From positions 1-12,417 of the forward strand of contig CAYJEN010000045.1 of assembly GCA_964369185.1 (NCBI GenBank): a stretch of DNA of 12,417 nucleotides, written 5' to 3'. A program made the translations under genes and the position numbers. The notes under the pieces were generated by a model, which worked only from the letters and a program-made list of their open reading frames with translations, did no database searches and was not told the DNA's origin. This stretch comes from CAYJAZ01 sp964369185 (GTDB taxonomy: Bacteria > Desulfobacterota > Desulfovibrionia > Desulfovibrionales > Desulfovibrionaceae). How positions within the stretch are numbered: position 1 is the first letter of the stretch; each line of letters begins with the position of its first letter. Positions 1-6,329 of the stretch are shown here, in pieces.

Positions 1-848
1 ATTTCTTGCCCTTGGTATTCAATAGGTTCAATAGAAGTGATACCAATATTTTCAAAAACTTTTAAGTGGTTTAGGTAAGCATCACCAAATGTCATCCAGA
101 AACGAGCACGCTTCAAACCTTTAAGGTTAAGCACTAAACTTTCTAATTCTTCATGATACATAAGGTAACAGTTTTTTGGTCCAATACCTTCTGGGAAATC
201 AAAGCTCATTTTCCAAGCGAGAGGATCAGTTTCTAGCCATTCACCTCTTTCCCAGTAGCGGCCTTTTGCAGTTACTTCACGAAGATTGATTTCAGGATTG
301 AAATTTGTTGCAAATGGAAGACCATGATCACCGGCATTAGCATCAATAATATCGAGAACTTCAACAGTATCTAAGCAATGCTTCATAACATAAGCTGCGA
401 AAACATTTGTTACGCCCGGGTCAAAACCTGAACCAAGAAGAGCCATAAGACCTTTTTCTTTAAAGCGTTCTTGATATTCCCATTGCCATTTATATTCAAA
501 CTTAGCAGTATCTAACGGTTCGTAGTTTGCTGTATCAAGATAGTGCACATTAGTTTCAAGGCATGCATCCATAATATGTAAATCTTGATATGGAAGTGCG
601 ATATTCATAACAAGTTCTGGTTGGATTTTTTTGATGAGCTCAACCAATTCAGGAACATTATCCGCATCTACTTGATAGGTGTGGATTGTTTGTCCGGTAC
701 GTTTTTTTACATCTTCAGCGATGGCATCGCAACGAGATTTGGTACGACTTGCAAGGTGAATTTCAGTAAAAACGTCAGCATTCATTGCACATTTGTGTAC
801 AACAACATTACTTACGCCACCCGCACCGATAATAAGAACTTTTGACAT
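1..848 (-). CDS. Carboxynorspermidine/saccharopine dehydrogenase family protein (3' end cut by window)
   Basis: I translated the minus strand from the ATG at 846-848. It stays open to the window edge: 282 codons, C-terminus missing. The protein starts MSKVLIIGAGGVSNVVVHKC, a Rossmann NAD(P)-binding loop (GAGGV at residues 8-12). Further on come LDTANYEP and LLGSGFDPGVTNVFAAYV, which I recognise from the saccharopine dehydrogenase-like family, specifically the carboxynorspermidine dehydrogenase (CASDH/Lys1-like) branch. In that branch the enzyme reductively condenses a diamine with aspartate semialdehyde to make carboxy(nor)spermidine, which NspC then decarboxylates in the alternative spermidine pathway. 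Family members are near 400 aa, so about 115 residues lie outside. The start is supported by AAGGAG on the minus strand five to six bases upstream. A partner nspC may lie downstream, outside the window. A true saccharopine dehydrogenase role is less likely but cannot be excluded. Confidence 0.85.
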   Translation of the reverse strand, partial: MSKVLIIGAGGVSNVVVHKCAMNADVFTEIHLASRTKSRCDAIAEDVKKRTGQTIHTYQVDADNVPELVELIKKIQPELVMNIALPYQDLHIMDACLETNVHYLDTANYEPLDTAKFEYKWQWEYQERFKEKGLMALLGSGFDPGVTNVFAAYVMKHCLDTVEVLDIIDANAGDHGLPFATNFNPEINLREVTAKGRYWERGEWLETDPLAWKMSFDFPEGIGPKNCYLMYHEELESLVLNLKGLKRARFWMTFGDAYLNHLKVFENIGITSIEPIEYQGQE

Positions 849-913
849 ATAGCTCTCCTTATAATAATACATTCGCTTTTGTATAGATTTCTCTACTTAC
901 AAAGATACTTTGA

Positions 914-941
914 CTTATAAAGGAAATTTCTTGCTTGTCAA
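914..941 (-). promoter_or_regulatory. sigma70-type promoter for the dehydrogenase gene, overlapped by an inverted repeat
   Basis: On the minus strand a perfect -35 TTGACA (plus 936-941) is followed after 16 bp by TATAAG (plus 914-919, 5 of 6 to consensus). It lies about 65 bp upstream of the ATG at 848. A 6-bp inverted repeat, TTGCTT-gtc-AAGCAA (931-945), overlaps the -35 box and could be an operator, though it is short enough to be chance. No other sequence in the gap matches sigma70 better in this direction. Confidence 0.6.
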
Positions 942-1174
942 GCAAAGTATTGAGGGGAGATTTTAGCTGAAATATAAATTCTTTTCCTTTATAACTTCAT
1001 ACAAAAGTAAGAATTTGAAAGTAAAAAAATGAAAATATGAAAAATTTCTAAAAAAGAAGTACTTTAAAGTGAAATTTAATTGATTCAAAACATCCTGAAT
1101 TAACACTATTTTAATTTAAAATTTAGCATTTTAGAAAAAAAGTTTTGAAAAAGCCTATTAATAAAATTCTCAAC

Positions 1175-1182
1175 GTCGATAA
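1175..1182 (+). promoter_or_regulatory. Candidate sigma28 (FliA) -10 element for flagellin
   Basis: GTCGATAA at 1175-1182 matches 7 of 8 bases of the FliA -10 consensus GCCGATAA, the element expected upstream of a late flagellar gene. The -35 at the usual spacing (TAAA about 15 bases upstream) is poor: bases 1156-1159 read TATT. A TAAA exists at 1162-1165 but is too close. Transcription from here would begin near 1189 and give a leader of about 75 nt that includes both hairpins described below. Confidence 0.4.
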
Positions 1183-1202
1183 GGAGTTTAACCAAACGGT
1201 AA

Positions 1203-1224
1203 AGCACAGCATGGATGCAGTGCT
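1203..1224 (+). promoter_or_regulatory. Leader hairpin 1: candidate upstream CsrA binding site
   Basis: AGCAC (1203-1207) pairs with GTGCT (1220-1224). After one A-A mismatch (1208/1219), GC (1209-1210) pairs with GC (1217-1218). The resulting hexaloop is AUGGAU (1211-1216). A GGA held in a hairpin loop with A two positions before it is the CsrA/RsmA recognition signature. The site lies 38 nt upstream, GGA to GGA, of the second such hairpin. Confidence 0.6.
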
Positions 1225-1237
1225 CAAATAAATAATT

Positions 1238-1263
1238 GATCGAAATTCATGGAGGAATTCATC
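1238..1263 (+). promoter_or_regulatory. Leader hairpin 2: Shine-Dalgarno inside a CsrA-type hexaloop
   Basis: AATTC (1244-1248) pairs perfectly with GAATT (1255-1259) around the hexaloop AUGGAG (1249-1254). A lower stem GAT (1238-1240) with ATC (1261-1263) can add three pairs and ends exactly at the base before the ATG. The ribosome binding site GGAGGA (1251-1256) is therefore split between the loop and the 3' arm of the stem. CsrA bound here would block ribosome access directly. Confidence 0.6.
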
Positions 1264-2160
1264 ATGTCAATGGTAATTAACAACAACTTAATGGCAAATA
1301 GTACCCAACGTCTTTTAAACAATCACTATAAAGAGTTGGCAAGTTCAATCGAAAAATTATCATCAGGTATGCGTATCAATAGTGCTGCTGACGATGCTGC
1401 AGGTTTAGCAATTAGTGAACTTATGCGTGCAGACGTTAAAGCATATCAACAAGGTGTACGTAACGCTAACGATGCTATCTCTCTTATTCAAACAGCTGAT
1501 GGTGCGATGGGCGTTATCGATGAAAAACTTATTCGTATGAAAGAATTAGCGGAACAAGCAGCTACCGGTACTTATGACAGCGTGCAACGTGCTATTATTG
1601 ATTCTGAATATCAACAAATGGCTTCAGAAATCACACGTATCGCTAATGCAACAAACTTCAACGGTGTTCACCTTCTTGATGGAACATTATCAGGAACACA
1701 CGATGGTTCAGGAACAACTTCTACAGGTGAATTGAAAGTTCACTTTGGACCTTCAAACAACAGTGCAGAAGATTACTACTACATTGAAATCGGTAATGTT
1801 ACCGCATCAGCACTTGGTATTGGTAATAGTAGTGATTCAACTGCTGCTAATGCTGCAGGTCACAACGTTTCTACACAGCTCAATGCACAGCTTGCTCTTG
1901 ATGCTATTGAAGCAGCGATTGTTTCTAAAGACAATATCCGTGCTCACCTTGGTTCACTTCAAAACCGCTTAGAAAACACCATTTCTAACCTTGAAATCCA
2001 AGCTGAAAACTTAACTGCTGCTGAATCACGTATCCGTGACGTTGACGTTGCAACTGAAATGACAGTGTTTACAAAAAACCAAATTCTAACTCAGTCTGCA
2101 GTATCAATGCTTGCTCAAGCTAACTCAATGCCACAAATGGCTGCTCAGCTTATCGGCTAA
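1264..2160 (+). CDS. fliC: Flagellin, filament structural protein
   Basis: This 298-aa flagellin is exported by the flagellar type III system and polymerises into the filament. The N-terminal D0/D1 region (about residues 1-140) begins MSMVINNNLMANSTQRLL and contains KLSSGMRINSAADDAAGLAI. The C-terminal D1/D0 region (about 205-298) contains RIRDVDVATEMT and ends AQANSMPQMAAQLIG, which resembles Desulfovibrio-type flagellins. The variable middle (about 141-200) is short and rich in Ser, Thr, Asn and Gly, so the surface domain is small and could be glycosylated. No cysteine is visible. I start at 1264 rather than the upstream in-frame ATG at 1249, because 1249-1263 is the ribosome binding site and the family begins M-S-x-V-I-N-N-N. 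The gene is monocistronic: nothing follows before its terminator. Regulation is likely by FliA and by CsrA acting on the leader. It could be one of several flagellin paralogues in the genome. Confidence 0.97.
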   Translation: MSMVINNNLMANSTQRLLNNHYKELASSIEKLSSGMRINSAADDAAGLAISELMRADVKAYQQGVRNANDAISLIQTADGAMGVIDEKLIRMKELAEQAATGTYDSVQRAIIDSEYQQMASEITRIANATNFNGVHLLDGTLSGTHDGSGTTSTGELKVHFGPSNNSAEDYYYIEIGNVTASALGIGNSSDSTAANAAGHNVSTQLNAQLALDAIEAAIVSKDNIRAHLGSLQNRLENTISNLEIQAENLTAAESRIRDVDVATEMTVFTKNQILTQSAVSMLAQANSMPQMAAQLIG

Positions 2161-2207
2161 TTACCGAAAAGGCAAATAGCAAATATTTGAATGTTGTAAA
2201 AGTTATT

Positions 2208-2243
2208 GGGGGAAGGGATTTTATCTCTTCCCCCTGCCGTTTT
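2208..2243 (+). terminator. Intrinsic terminator of the flagellin gene
   Basis: GGGGGAAGGGA (2208-2218) pairs with TCTCTTCCCCC (2224-2234) over 11 bp, including one G-U, around a TTTTA loop. Only a short TTTT (2240-2243) follows, after five other bases. The GC-rich stem 48 nt after the stop is nonetheless a convincing end for this highly expressed gene. Confidence 0.8.
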
Positions 2244-2312
2244 AAAAAGCTGTGCATATTTTTTTAGTATGTCACCTTAGATATTCCTCTATACAATTGA
2301 AAAGAAAATTCA

Positions 2313-2348
2313 TATAAAAAAACGCTTACCATAAAATGATAAGCGTTT
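2313..2348 (-). terminator. Intrinsic terminator of the argS/SPOR gene block
   Basis: Read on the minus strand, AAACGCTTA and TAAGCGTTT (plus 2340-2348 and 2320-2328) form a 9-bp stem. Three more inner pairs (CAT/ATG) follow a mismatch. The stem runs straight into TTTTTT (plus 2314-2319). It lies 42 nt after the SPOR gene stop and faces the flagellin terminator, so the two units are insulated from each other. Confidence 0.9.
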
Positions 2349-2390
2349 ATAAATAAGCTTGTTATTAGAAAAAAATAGTTTTCTTCAAAA

Positions 2391-3536
2391 TTAATCTAAT
2401 TGAAGTACATCTTTTTCCATAAGTATGGAGTCTTTTATCGAATATTTTTTTAATCCTTCACGCATATGATCAAAAGAATCTTGAGTTCCTCTAAAGCTTA
2501 CGTTCACAAAATACCAAGCACCGGCTTTTGAAACACTTGCTCTTATATTATCTTTACTAAGCCTATCCTTAAGAGTATTGGCAGATTTATTATTTTTGAA
2601 AGATGCAACACGTAGAACGTATTCATAAATTTCAAAAGGATTTACTTGAGGTTCAATAGTTTGAGAAGTTGAAGAAGTTGTTTGCGATGTATTATTTGCG
2701 CCTATTGGATATGGCACAACACTACTTTCTGACTGTGCTGCTTGTGAAGAGTCACCGGTAACTACCTGAGTTGGAGTTGTTGGATTACCTTGTTCTTTTA
2801 GTGCCGTCTGATATTTTAAATCTTCAGGTTTAAGAATTTCAGAGGCTTGAGAGTTTGCACCATTATTGCTAGAAGTAATAGTTGTAAGAGCTACACTATC
2901 AACTTCAGGTGAATAACCTCTTCCAACGATAAGCCCGAAAGTAAAGAAGAAGGCAAGAGAAATGAATAAAGCAATCATACCTGAAAAAACGAAAGCAGGG
3001 CGAAGAGTTATCGTCCATTGCCATGCAGATTTGTGGGCATTATTTTTTTGGCTTGCAATTTGAAGACGCTCTTCACGAGGAATGCGTTCATCATTTTTTA
3101 CATGCTTATTTTCACTTTCTTTAATTACTACATGTGTATATTTTTTTGCTTCTTCAGATTCCTGCAAAGATTGCTTTAGAGCATCGAGCTTTTCATTTTG
3201 TACTTTTTCAGCTGAACTTTCTTCTTCACTTTGCTGAACTTTTGCTACACTTTTTTGTGGATTTTCTTTTTTGGGTGTAGACTTAATTCTTAAGTTTTTA
3301 AGTTCTTCAAGTTGTTGCTTTTCTGCAAGATTAATCGAATCCTCTTGTTCTTTTAAAAGAGGAGAATCCGGATTAACTTCTAAAGAAGATTTAGTTTTTT
3401 CTTGAGCTTTTACAGCTCCACCTTTGCGAACGTTAGGACGTGGGTCATTTTTTGCAGCCAACGAAGAGTTTTGGTTTTGTGCATTTTGTGAGGAATAGCC
3501 CCTCATTCTAGATGGATATTTCTTCTGTATAGGCAT
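2391..3536 (-). CDS. SPOR-domain single-pass inner membrane protein
   Basis: This 381-aa protein has three parts. A long charged, Lys/Glu/Gln-rich N-terminal region (1-170), probably cytoplasmic and partly coiled, contains no domain I recognise. One strong transmembrane segment spans about 181-205. A Ser/Thr/Gln-rich periplasmic linker (about 210-300) leads to a C-terminal SPOR domain (about 304-381, starting YEYVLRVASFKNNKSANTL). SPOR domains bind peptidoglycan stripped of stem peptides at division septa, so a role in cell division or envelope remodelling is likely; this is family knowledge, not proof. The linker-SPOR layout resembles FtsN and DedD, but the N-terminal part is much longer. 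The start ATG lies 11 bp after the argS stop, with GAGG seven bases upstream, so it is almost certainly cotranscribed with argS. It is the last gene before the terminator at 2313-2348. Confidence 0.85.
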   Translation of the reverse strand: MPIQKKYPSRMRGYSSQNAQNQNSSLAAKNDPRPNVRKGGAVKAQEKTKSSLEVNPDSPLLKEQEDSINLAEKQQLEELKNLRIKSTPKKENPQKSVAKVQQSEEESSAEKVQNEKLDALKQSLQESEEAKKYTHVVIKESENKHVKNDERIPREERLQIASQKNNAHKSAWQWTITLRPAFVFSGMIALFISLAFFFTFGLIVGRGYSPEVDSVALTTITSSNNGANSQASEILKPEDLKYQTALKEQGNPTTPTQVVTGDSSQAAQSESSVVPYPIGANNTSQTTSSTSQTIEPQVNPFEIYEYVLRVASFKNNKSANTLKDRLSKDNIRASVSKAGAWYFVNVSFRGTQDSFDHMREGLKKYSIKDSILMEKDVLQLD

Positions 3537-3547
3537 TTTCTACCTCA

Positions 3548-5197
3548 CTACATGCTTTCTGGAGCTTCAACTCCTAGTAAAAATAGACCATTTTTAATTA
3601 CTTGAGCACAATTCTTTAAAAGTAACAACCTTGCATTTGCAAGTTTATTATCAGCACCAAGAACTTGATGCTTTGCATAGTACGCGTGAACTTTTCCTGC
3701 AAAATCCATAAGATAGTATGAAATTGTGTGCGGAGCTAAGTTACGAGCTGCGTGTGAAACGCTATCTTCAAACTGATCAATCGCTTGGAGTAGTTCCATA
3801 TCTTCAGCGGTAGTAAGATGTGATAAAATTTCATCATTCATAGCTTCAAAAGCAAAGTTAGCTTCTGTTGCTCTGCGTAATAAGCCAAATACACGAGCAT
3901 GTGCGTATTGCACATAGTATACAGGATTATCAAGATTTCTTTGTTTTACAAGTTCAAGATCAAAATCAAGCGGGCTGTCACTTTTACGTGAGAGGAACAT
4001 AAATCTAGATGCATCAACACCTACTTCTTTCACAACATCGCTTAATGTATCAAACTCACCTGAACGTGTAGACATTGCAACAGGTTGACCATTCCTTAAA
4101 AGGTTTACCAGTTGGATTAAAACAACATGGAAATCATCTTCCGGATTTCTTCCAAGAGCAGTAATTGCAGCTTTCATACGTGGAATATATCCGTGGTGGT
4201 CAGCCCCCCAAACATCAATAAGGTAATCATATCCACGATTAAACTTATTATTATGGTATGCGATATCTGAAGCAAAATATGTTAAAGCGCCATCACTTTT
4301 AATAAGAACACGGTCTTTATCATCACCAAATTGAGTAGTGTTGAACCAAAGAGCGTCTTCTTGTTCAAAAGCAAGACCTTTATCTTTAAGTAAATCGAAA
4401 CACTCTTGAACTTCATTATTTTCTAGAAGAGATTTTTCTGAGAACCAACGGTCGTGATGAACTCTGAACTCTCTCATATCTTCATTGATACCATCAGAAA
4501 TTACTTTCATACCGTATTCATAACAAACATCGGTACCTTCTTCATCAGACAAATCAGTAAGTGAAGGGTTTTTATCAAGCATTTCTTGTGCAATATCGAT
4601 AATGTAGTCACCTTTATAGTAACTTTCTGGGAATGTAGGATTTTTTCCTTTTAATTCTAAAGCTCTAAGCCAAATTGAAAGACCAAGAGTACGCATTTGA
4701 TTGCCGGCATCATTAATATAATATTCAGATGAAATGTTATGACCGGCTTTGTTCAAAATACGCAAGAGACTATCGCCAACAGCAGCACCACGACCATGAC
4801 CAATATGAAGAGGTCCGGTTGGGTTTGCAGAAACATATTCTACAAGAATACTGCGTGGATTTTCTTGAGTTAATTGACCGAAAGCATCTTTTTGATTTTC
4901 TACAAGTGTAAGAGTTTCCCACCAAAAAGAATTTTCAAAAGTACAGTTTAAGAAACCGGCGCCTGCAATATCAATACGAGCATTTGGTAAGTATGTAGCT
5001 AAAGATGCTTGAAAATCTGTTGCGATTTCTCGTGGATTTTTTCCAAGTTCTTTTGCCAAAACCATAGCTACGTTTGTTGCTATATCGCCGTGTTTTTTAT
5101 CTTTAGGAGGTTCAATAGTAGTTTTTTGTGGGTAAGATATATTTTTATCCGCTAAAACTTTAACCAATGCTTCCTTAAAAACTTTTGCTGCACGCAT
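3548..5197 (-). CDS. argS: Arginyl-tRNA synthetase
   Basis: This class I synthetase charges tRNA-Arg with arginine in the cytoplasm. With the start chosen here it has 549 aa, normal for the family. An N-terminal Add (tRNA D-loop binding) domain covers about 1-85. The catalytic Rossmann domain has NPTGPLHIGHGRG, with HIGH at residues 131-134. The KMSKS loop is replaced by AMSTRSGEF, a degeneration common in bacterial ArgRS. The C-terminal anticodon-binding DALR domain begins near VYYVQYAHARVFGLLRRA. An upstream TTG at 5221 would add eight residues (MRFIRGRE), but the ATG at 5197 has GAGG on the minus strand seven bases before it and gives the usual N-terminus MRAAKVFKEAL. The gene is followed 11 bp later by the SPOR gene. 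Its leader carries a long hairpin (5230-5321), which may regulate it or terminate trmI transcripts. Confidence 0.97.
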   Translation of the reverse strand: MRAAKVFKEALVKVLADKNISYPQKTTIEPPKDKKHGDIATNVAMVLAKELGKNPREIATDFQASLATYLPNARIDIAGAGFLNCTFENSFWWETLTLVENQKDAFGQLTQENPRSILVEYVSANPTGPLHIGHGRGAAVGDSLLRILNKAGHNISSEYYINDAGNQMRTLGLSIWLRALELKGKNPTFPESYYKGDYIIDIAQEMLDKNPSLTDLSDEEGTDVCYEYGMKVISDGINEDMREFRVHHDRWFSEKSLLENNEVQECFDLLKDKGLAFEQEDALWFNTTQFGDDKDRVLIKSDGALTYFASDIAYHNNKFNRGYDYLIDVWGADHHGYIPRMKAAITALGRNPEDDFHVVLIQLVNLLRNGQPVAMSTRSGEFDTLSDVVKEVGVDASRFMFLSRKSDSPLDFDLELVKQRNLDNPVYYVQYAHARVFGLLRRATEANFAFEAMNDEILSHLTTAEDMELLQAIDQFEDSVSHAARNLAPHTISYYLMDFAGKVHAYYAKHQVLGADNKLANARLLLLKNCAQVIKNGLFLLGVEAPESM

Positions 5198-5220
5198 TTC
5201 TCTACCTCGTATAAATCTCA

Positions 5221-5321
5221 ATTTAGAAAAGAATTAGAGATAGTCTAGAAAATTATATGGAGAATGTAAAGTAAAAATTATAAACTTATACACCATTTAA
5301 TTTTTTAGCTACTCTAATTCT
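5221..5321 (-). terminator. Long imperfect hairpin with U-run between trmI and argS (terminator or attenuator)
   Basis: Plus 5230-5239 and 5312-5321 are perfect 10-bp inverted copies (AGAATTAGAG). Pairing continues inward: 5241-5243 with 5309-5311, 5245-5247 with 5306-5308, 5249-5255 with 5298-5304, 5257-5260 with 5293-5296, then TGTA/TACA and AAG/CTT (5265-5271 with 5285-5292). Interruptions are single-base bulges or mismatches plus one 4-nt bulge at 5261-5264. On the minus-strand transcript the structure is followed by UUUUCUAAAU. It begins 14 nt after the trmI stop and ends about 33 nt before the argS ATG. Confidence 0.6.
5252..5257 (-). promoter_or_regulatory. argS: Possible -10 box for argS
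   Basis: The minus strand reads TATAAT at plus 5252-5257, about 55 nt upstream of the argS ATG. No acceptable -35 is seen at 16-18 bp, so this may be a chance match in AT-rich DNA. It also lies within the long palindrome. Confidence 0.25.
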
Positions 5322-5334
5322 ATAAAAAAACAAA

Positions 5335-6237
5335 TTATAATTCTTCTGAATTAGCTTCAATATTATTATCAAGACCGAGTCTTTCGCGTCTTGCGGCTTC
5401 TTGCTTTCTTTCACGAGTGCCTAATTTCATGAAGCTATCCCAAACAGCAGTTCTTTTTTGATTACGTGTAAAAACTAAAAATCCTGTATGAGCTGCCATT
5501 CTGTCTGCCGGTCTTAATCTATCGGGAACTGGTTTCCAAGGGCGAACTAAAACTTCACAAACTTCTGTTTCTTCAAAATCTTTTTTCTCAAGAGCGAAAA
5601 GAAGAGTTGAAACTTGATCAACGGTTGGAAGTAAAAATGCAATTGGTGCACCTGGTTTCAATGCTTCAAGAGCATGATCGAGATAGTCTTGCGGAGTTCT
5701 TACATCAAGAAATAGAGCATCAGCTTTTTCACCGTTTAAGATATTTGGATCGTCTATACCAAAACCGTTTGCAATATCACGATGATGGAATTTAACGTTC
5801 TCGCCAACTCCAGCCCATGCAACATTTCTTTTTGCAAGTTTATGGAACTCTTCACGAGCTTCAAAGCTATGTATAACGCCAGTTTTACCGGATGTCCAAG
5901 AAAGAGCAATTGTGAATCCGCCTGAACCTGAACCCGCTTCTAAAATTGTGCGTCCTTCACCAGCTGATAATTTCATAAGGATATACGCCATATCTTTAGG
6001 ATACATAATCTGAGTTTGGCGTTTAATACCCATAATTAAATCATGGAGTTGTGGTTTTTGAAGTCTAAAAGGGTAGCCTAGGTTTGTGTAAACTTCATCA
6101 CCAAAGTCAGCATTTAAAAGATCATCTGAAAGAAGAAATCCATCTTGACTTTCATGTCTTTTTCCTTCTTCAAGACGGAAAAGTTTACGTTTTCCACGCG
6201 GTGAAAGAAGAATTACGAGTTCATTATATTTTAGCAT
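5335..6237 (-). CDS. trmI: tRNA (adenine-58-N1)-methyltransferase, TrmI type
   Basis: This 300-aa SAM-dependent enzyme should methylate N1 of A58 in the tRNA T-loop. An N-terminal beta-rich domain (about 1-65, with SPRGKRKLF) precedes the family signature QIMYPKD (76-82). The Rossmann methyltransferase fold starts with motif I, ILEAGSGSGGFTIAL (98-112). A later ALFLDVRTPQDY fits the catalytic-site region, where an Asp contacts the target base. The C-terminal tail is charged (RKQEAARRERLGLD) and probably flexible; the length is slightly above many bacterial homologues. The start is supported by AGAGG seven bases upstream on the minus strand. It lies 92 bp after the unknown gene and upstream of argS, both fitting a tRNA-related cluster. 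Bacterial TrmI normally works as a homotetramer. Confidence 0.9.
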   Translation of the reverse strand: MLKYNELVILLSPRGKRKLFRLEEGKRHESQDGFLLSDDLLNADFGDEVYTNLGYPFRLQKPQLHDLIMGIKRQTQIMYPKDMAYILMKLSAGEGRTILEAGSGSGGFTIALSWTSGKTGVIHSFEAREEFHKLAKRNVAWAGVGENVKFHHRDIANGFGIDDPNILNGEKADALFLDVRTPQDYLDHALEALKPGAPIAFLLPTVDQVSTLLFALEKKDFEETEVCEVLVRPWKPVPDRLRPADRMAAHTGFLVFTRNQKRTAVWDSFMKLGTRERKQEAARRERLGLDNNIEANSEEL

Positions 6238-6253
6238 ATTAAACCTCTGAGAG

Positions 6254-6285
6254 TTTGACGATAGTATTTGGATATTTCCGTCAAA
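6254..6285 (-). promoter_or_regulatory. Inverted repeat upstream of trmI
   Basis: TTTGACG (6254-6260) and CGTCAAA (6279-6285) are perfect 7-bp inverted copies separated by 18 bases, just upstream of the trmI ribosome binding site. It may be an operator or a weak leader hairpin. The minus-strand copy includes TTGACG, which could serve as a -35, but I see no good -10 at the right spacing. Confidence 0.3.
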
Positions 6286-6329
6286 TTGTTTAGTTTATAG
6301 AATACAAAAATTAAATCTGATTCCTCTAT

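Larger units (their letters stand above)
849..1263. other. Divergent intergenic region between dehydrogenase and flagellin genes
   Basis: This is the only stretch over 300 bases without a gene. It holds the minus-strand promoter at 914-941, a very AT-rich middle part (about 960-1150) in which I see no gene or clear RNA, a sigma28-like -10 box at 1175-1182, and the structured flagellin leader from about 1185 to the ATG at 1264. I found no tRNA and no convincing sigma54 site. Confidence 0.7.

Noticed and set aside
585..845. 86-aa open frame on the plus strand
   Set aside because: It lies antisense to the well-supported dehydrogenase, has no ribosome binding site, and its composition looks like a mirror frame.
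921..934. GG...GC pair resembling a sigma54 promoter for flagellin
   Set aside because: The spacing between GG and GC is 9 rather than 10 bases, and the rest of the consensus is absent.
1745..1972. 75-aa open frame inside the flagellin gene
   Set aside because: It is out of frame within a canonical flagellin, has leucine-rich shadow composition and no start signal.
5198..5221. TTG start giving an eight-residue longer ArgRS
   Set aside because: The ATG at 5197 has a well-placed GAGG and gives the normal N-terminus; the TTG has only a weak GAG.
5222..5334. T-box riboswitch in the argS leader
   Set aside because: I see no T-box sequence or specifier-loop layout; the region is explained by a simple long palindrome.
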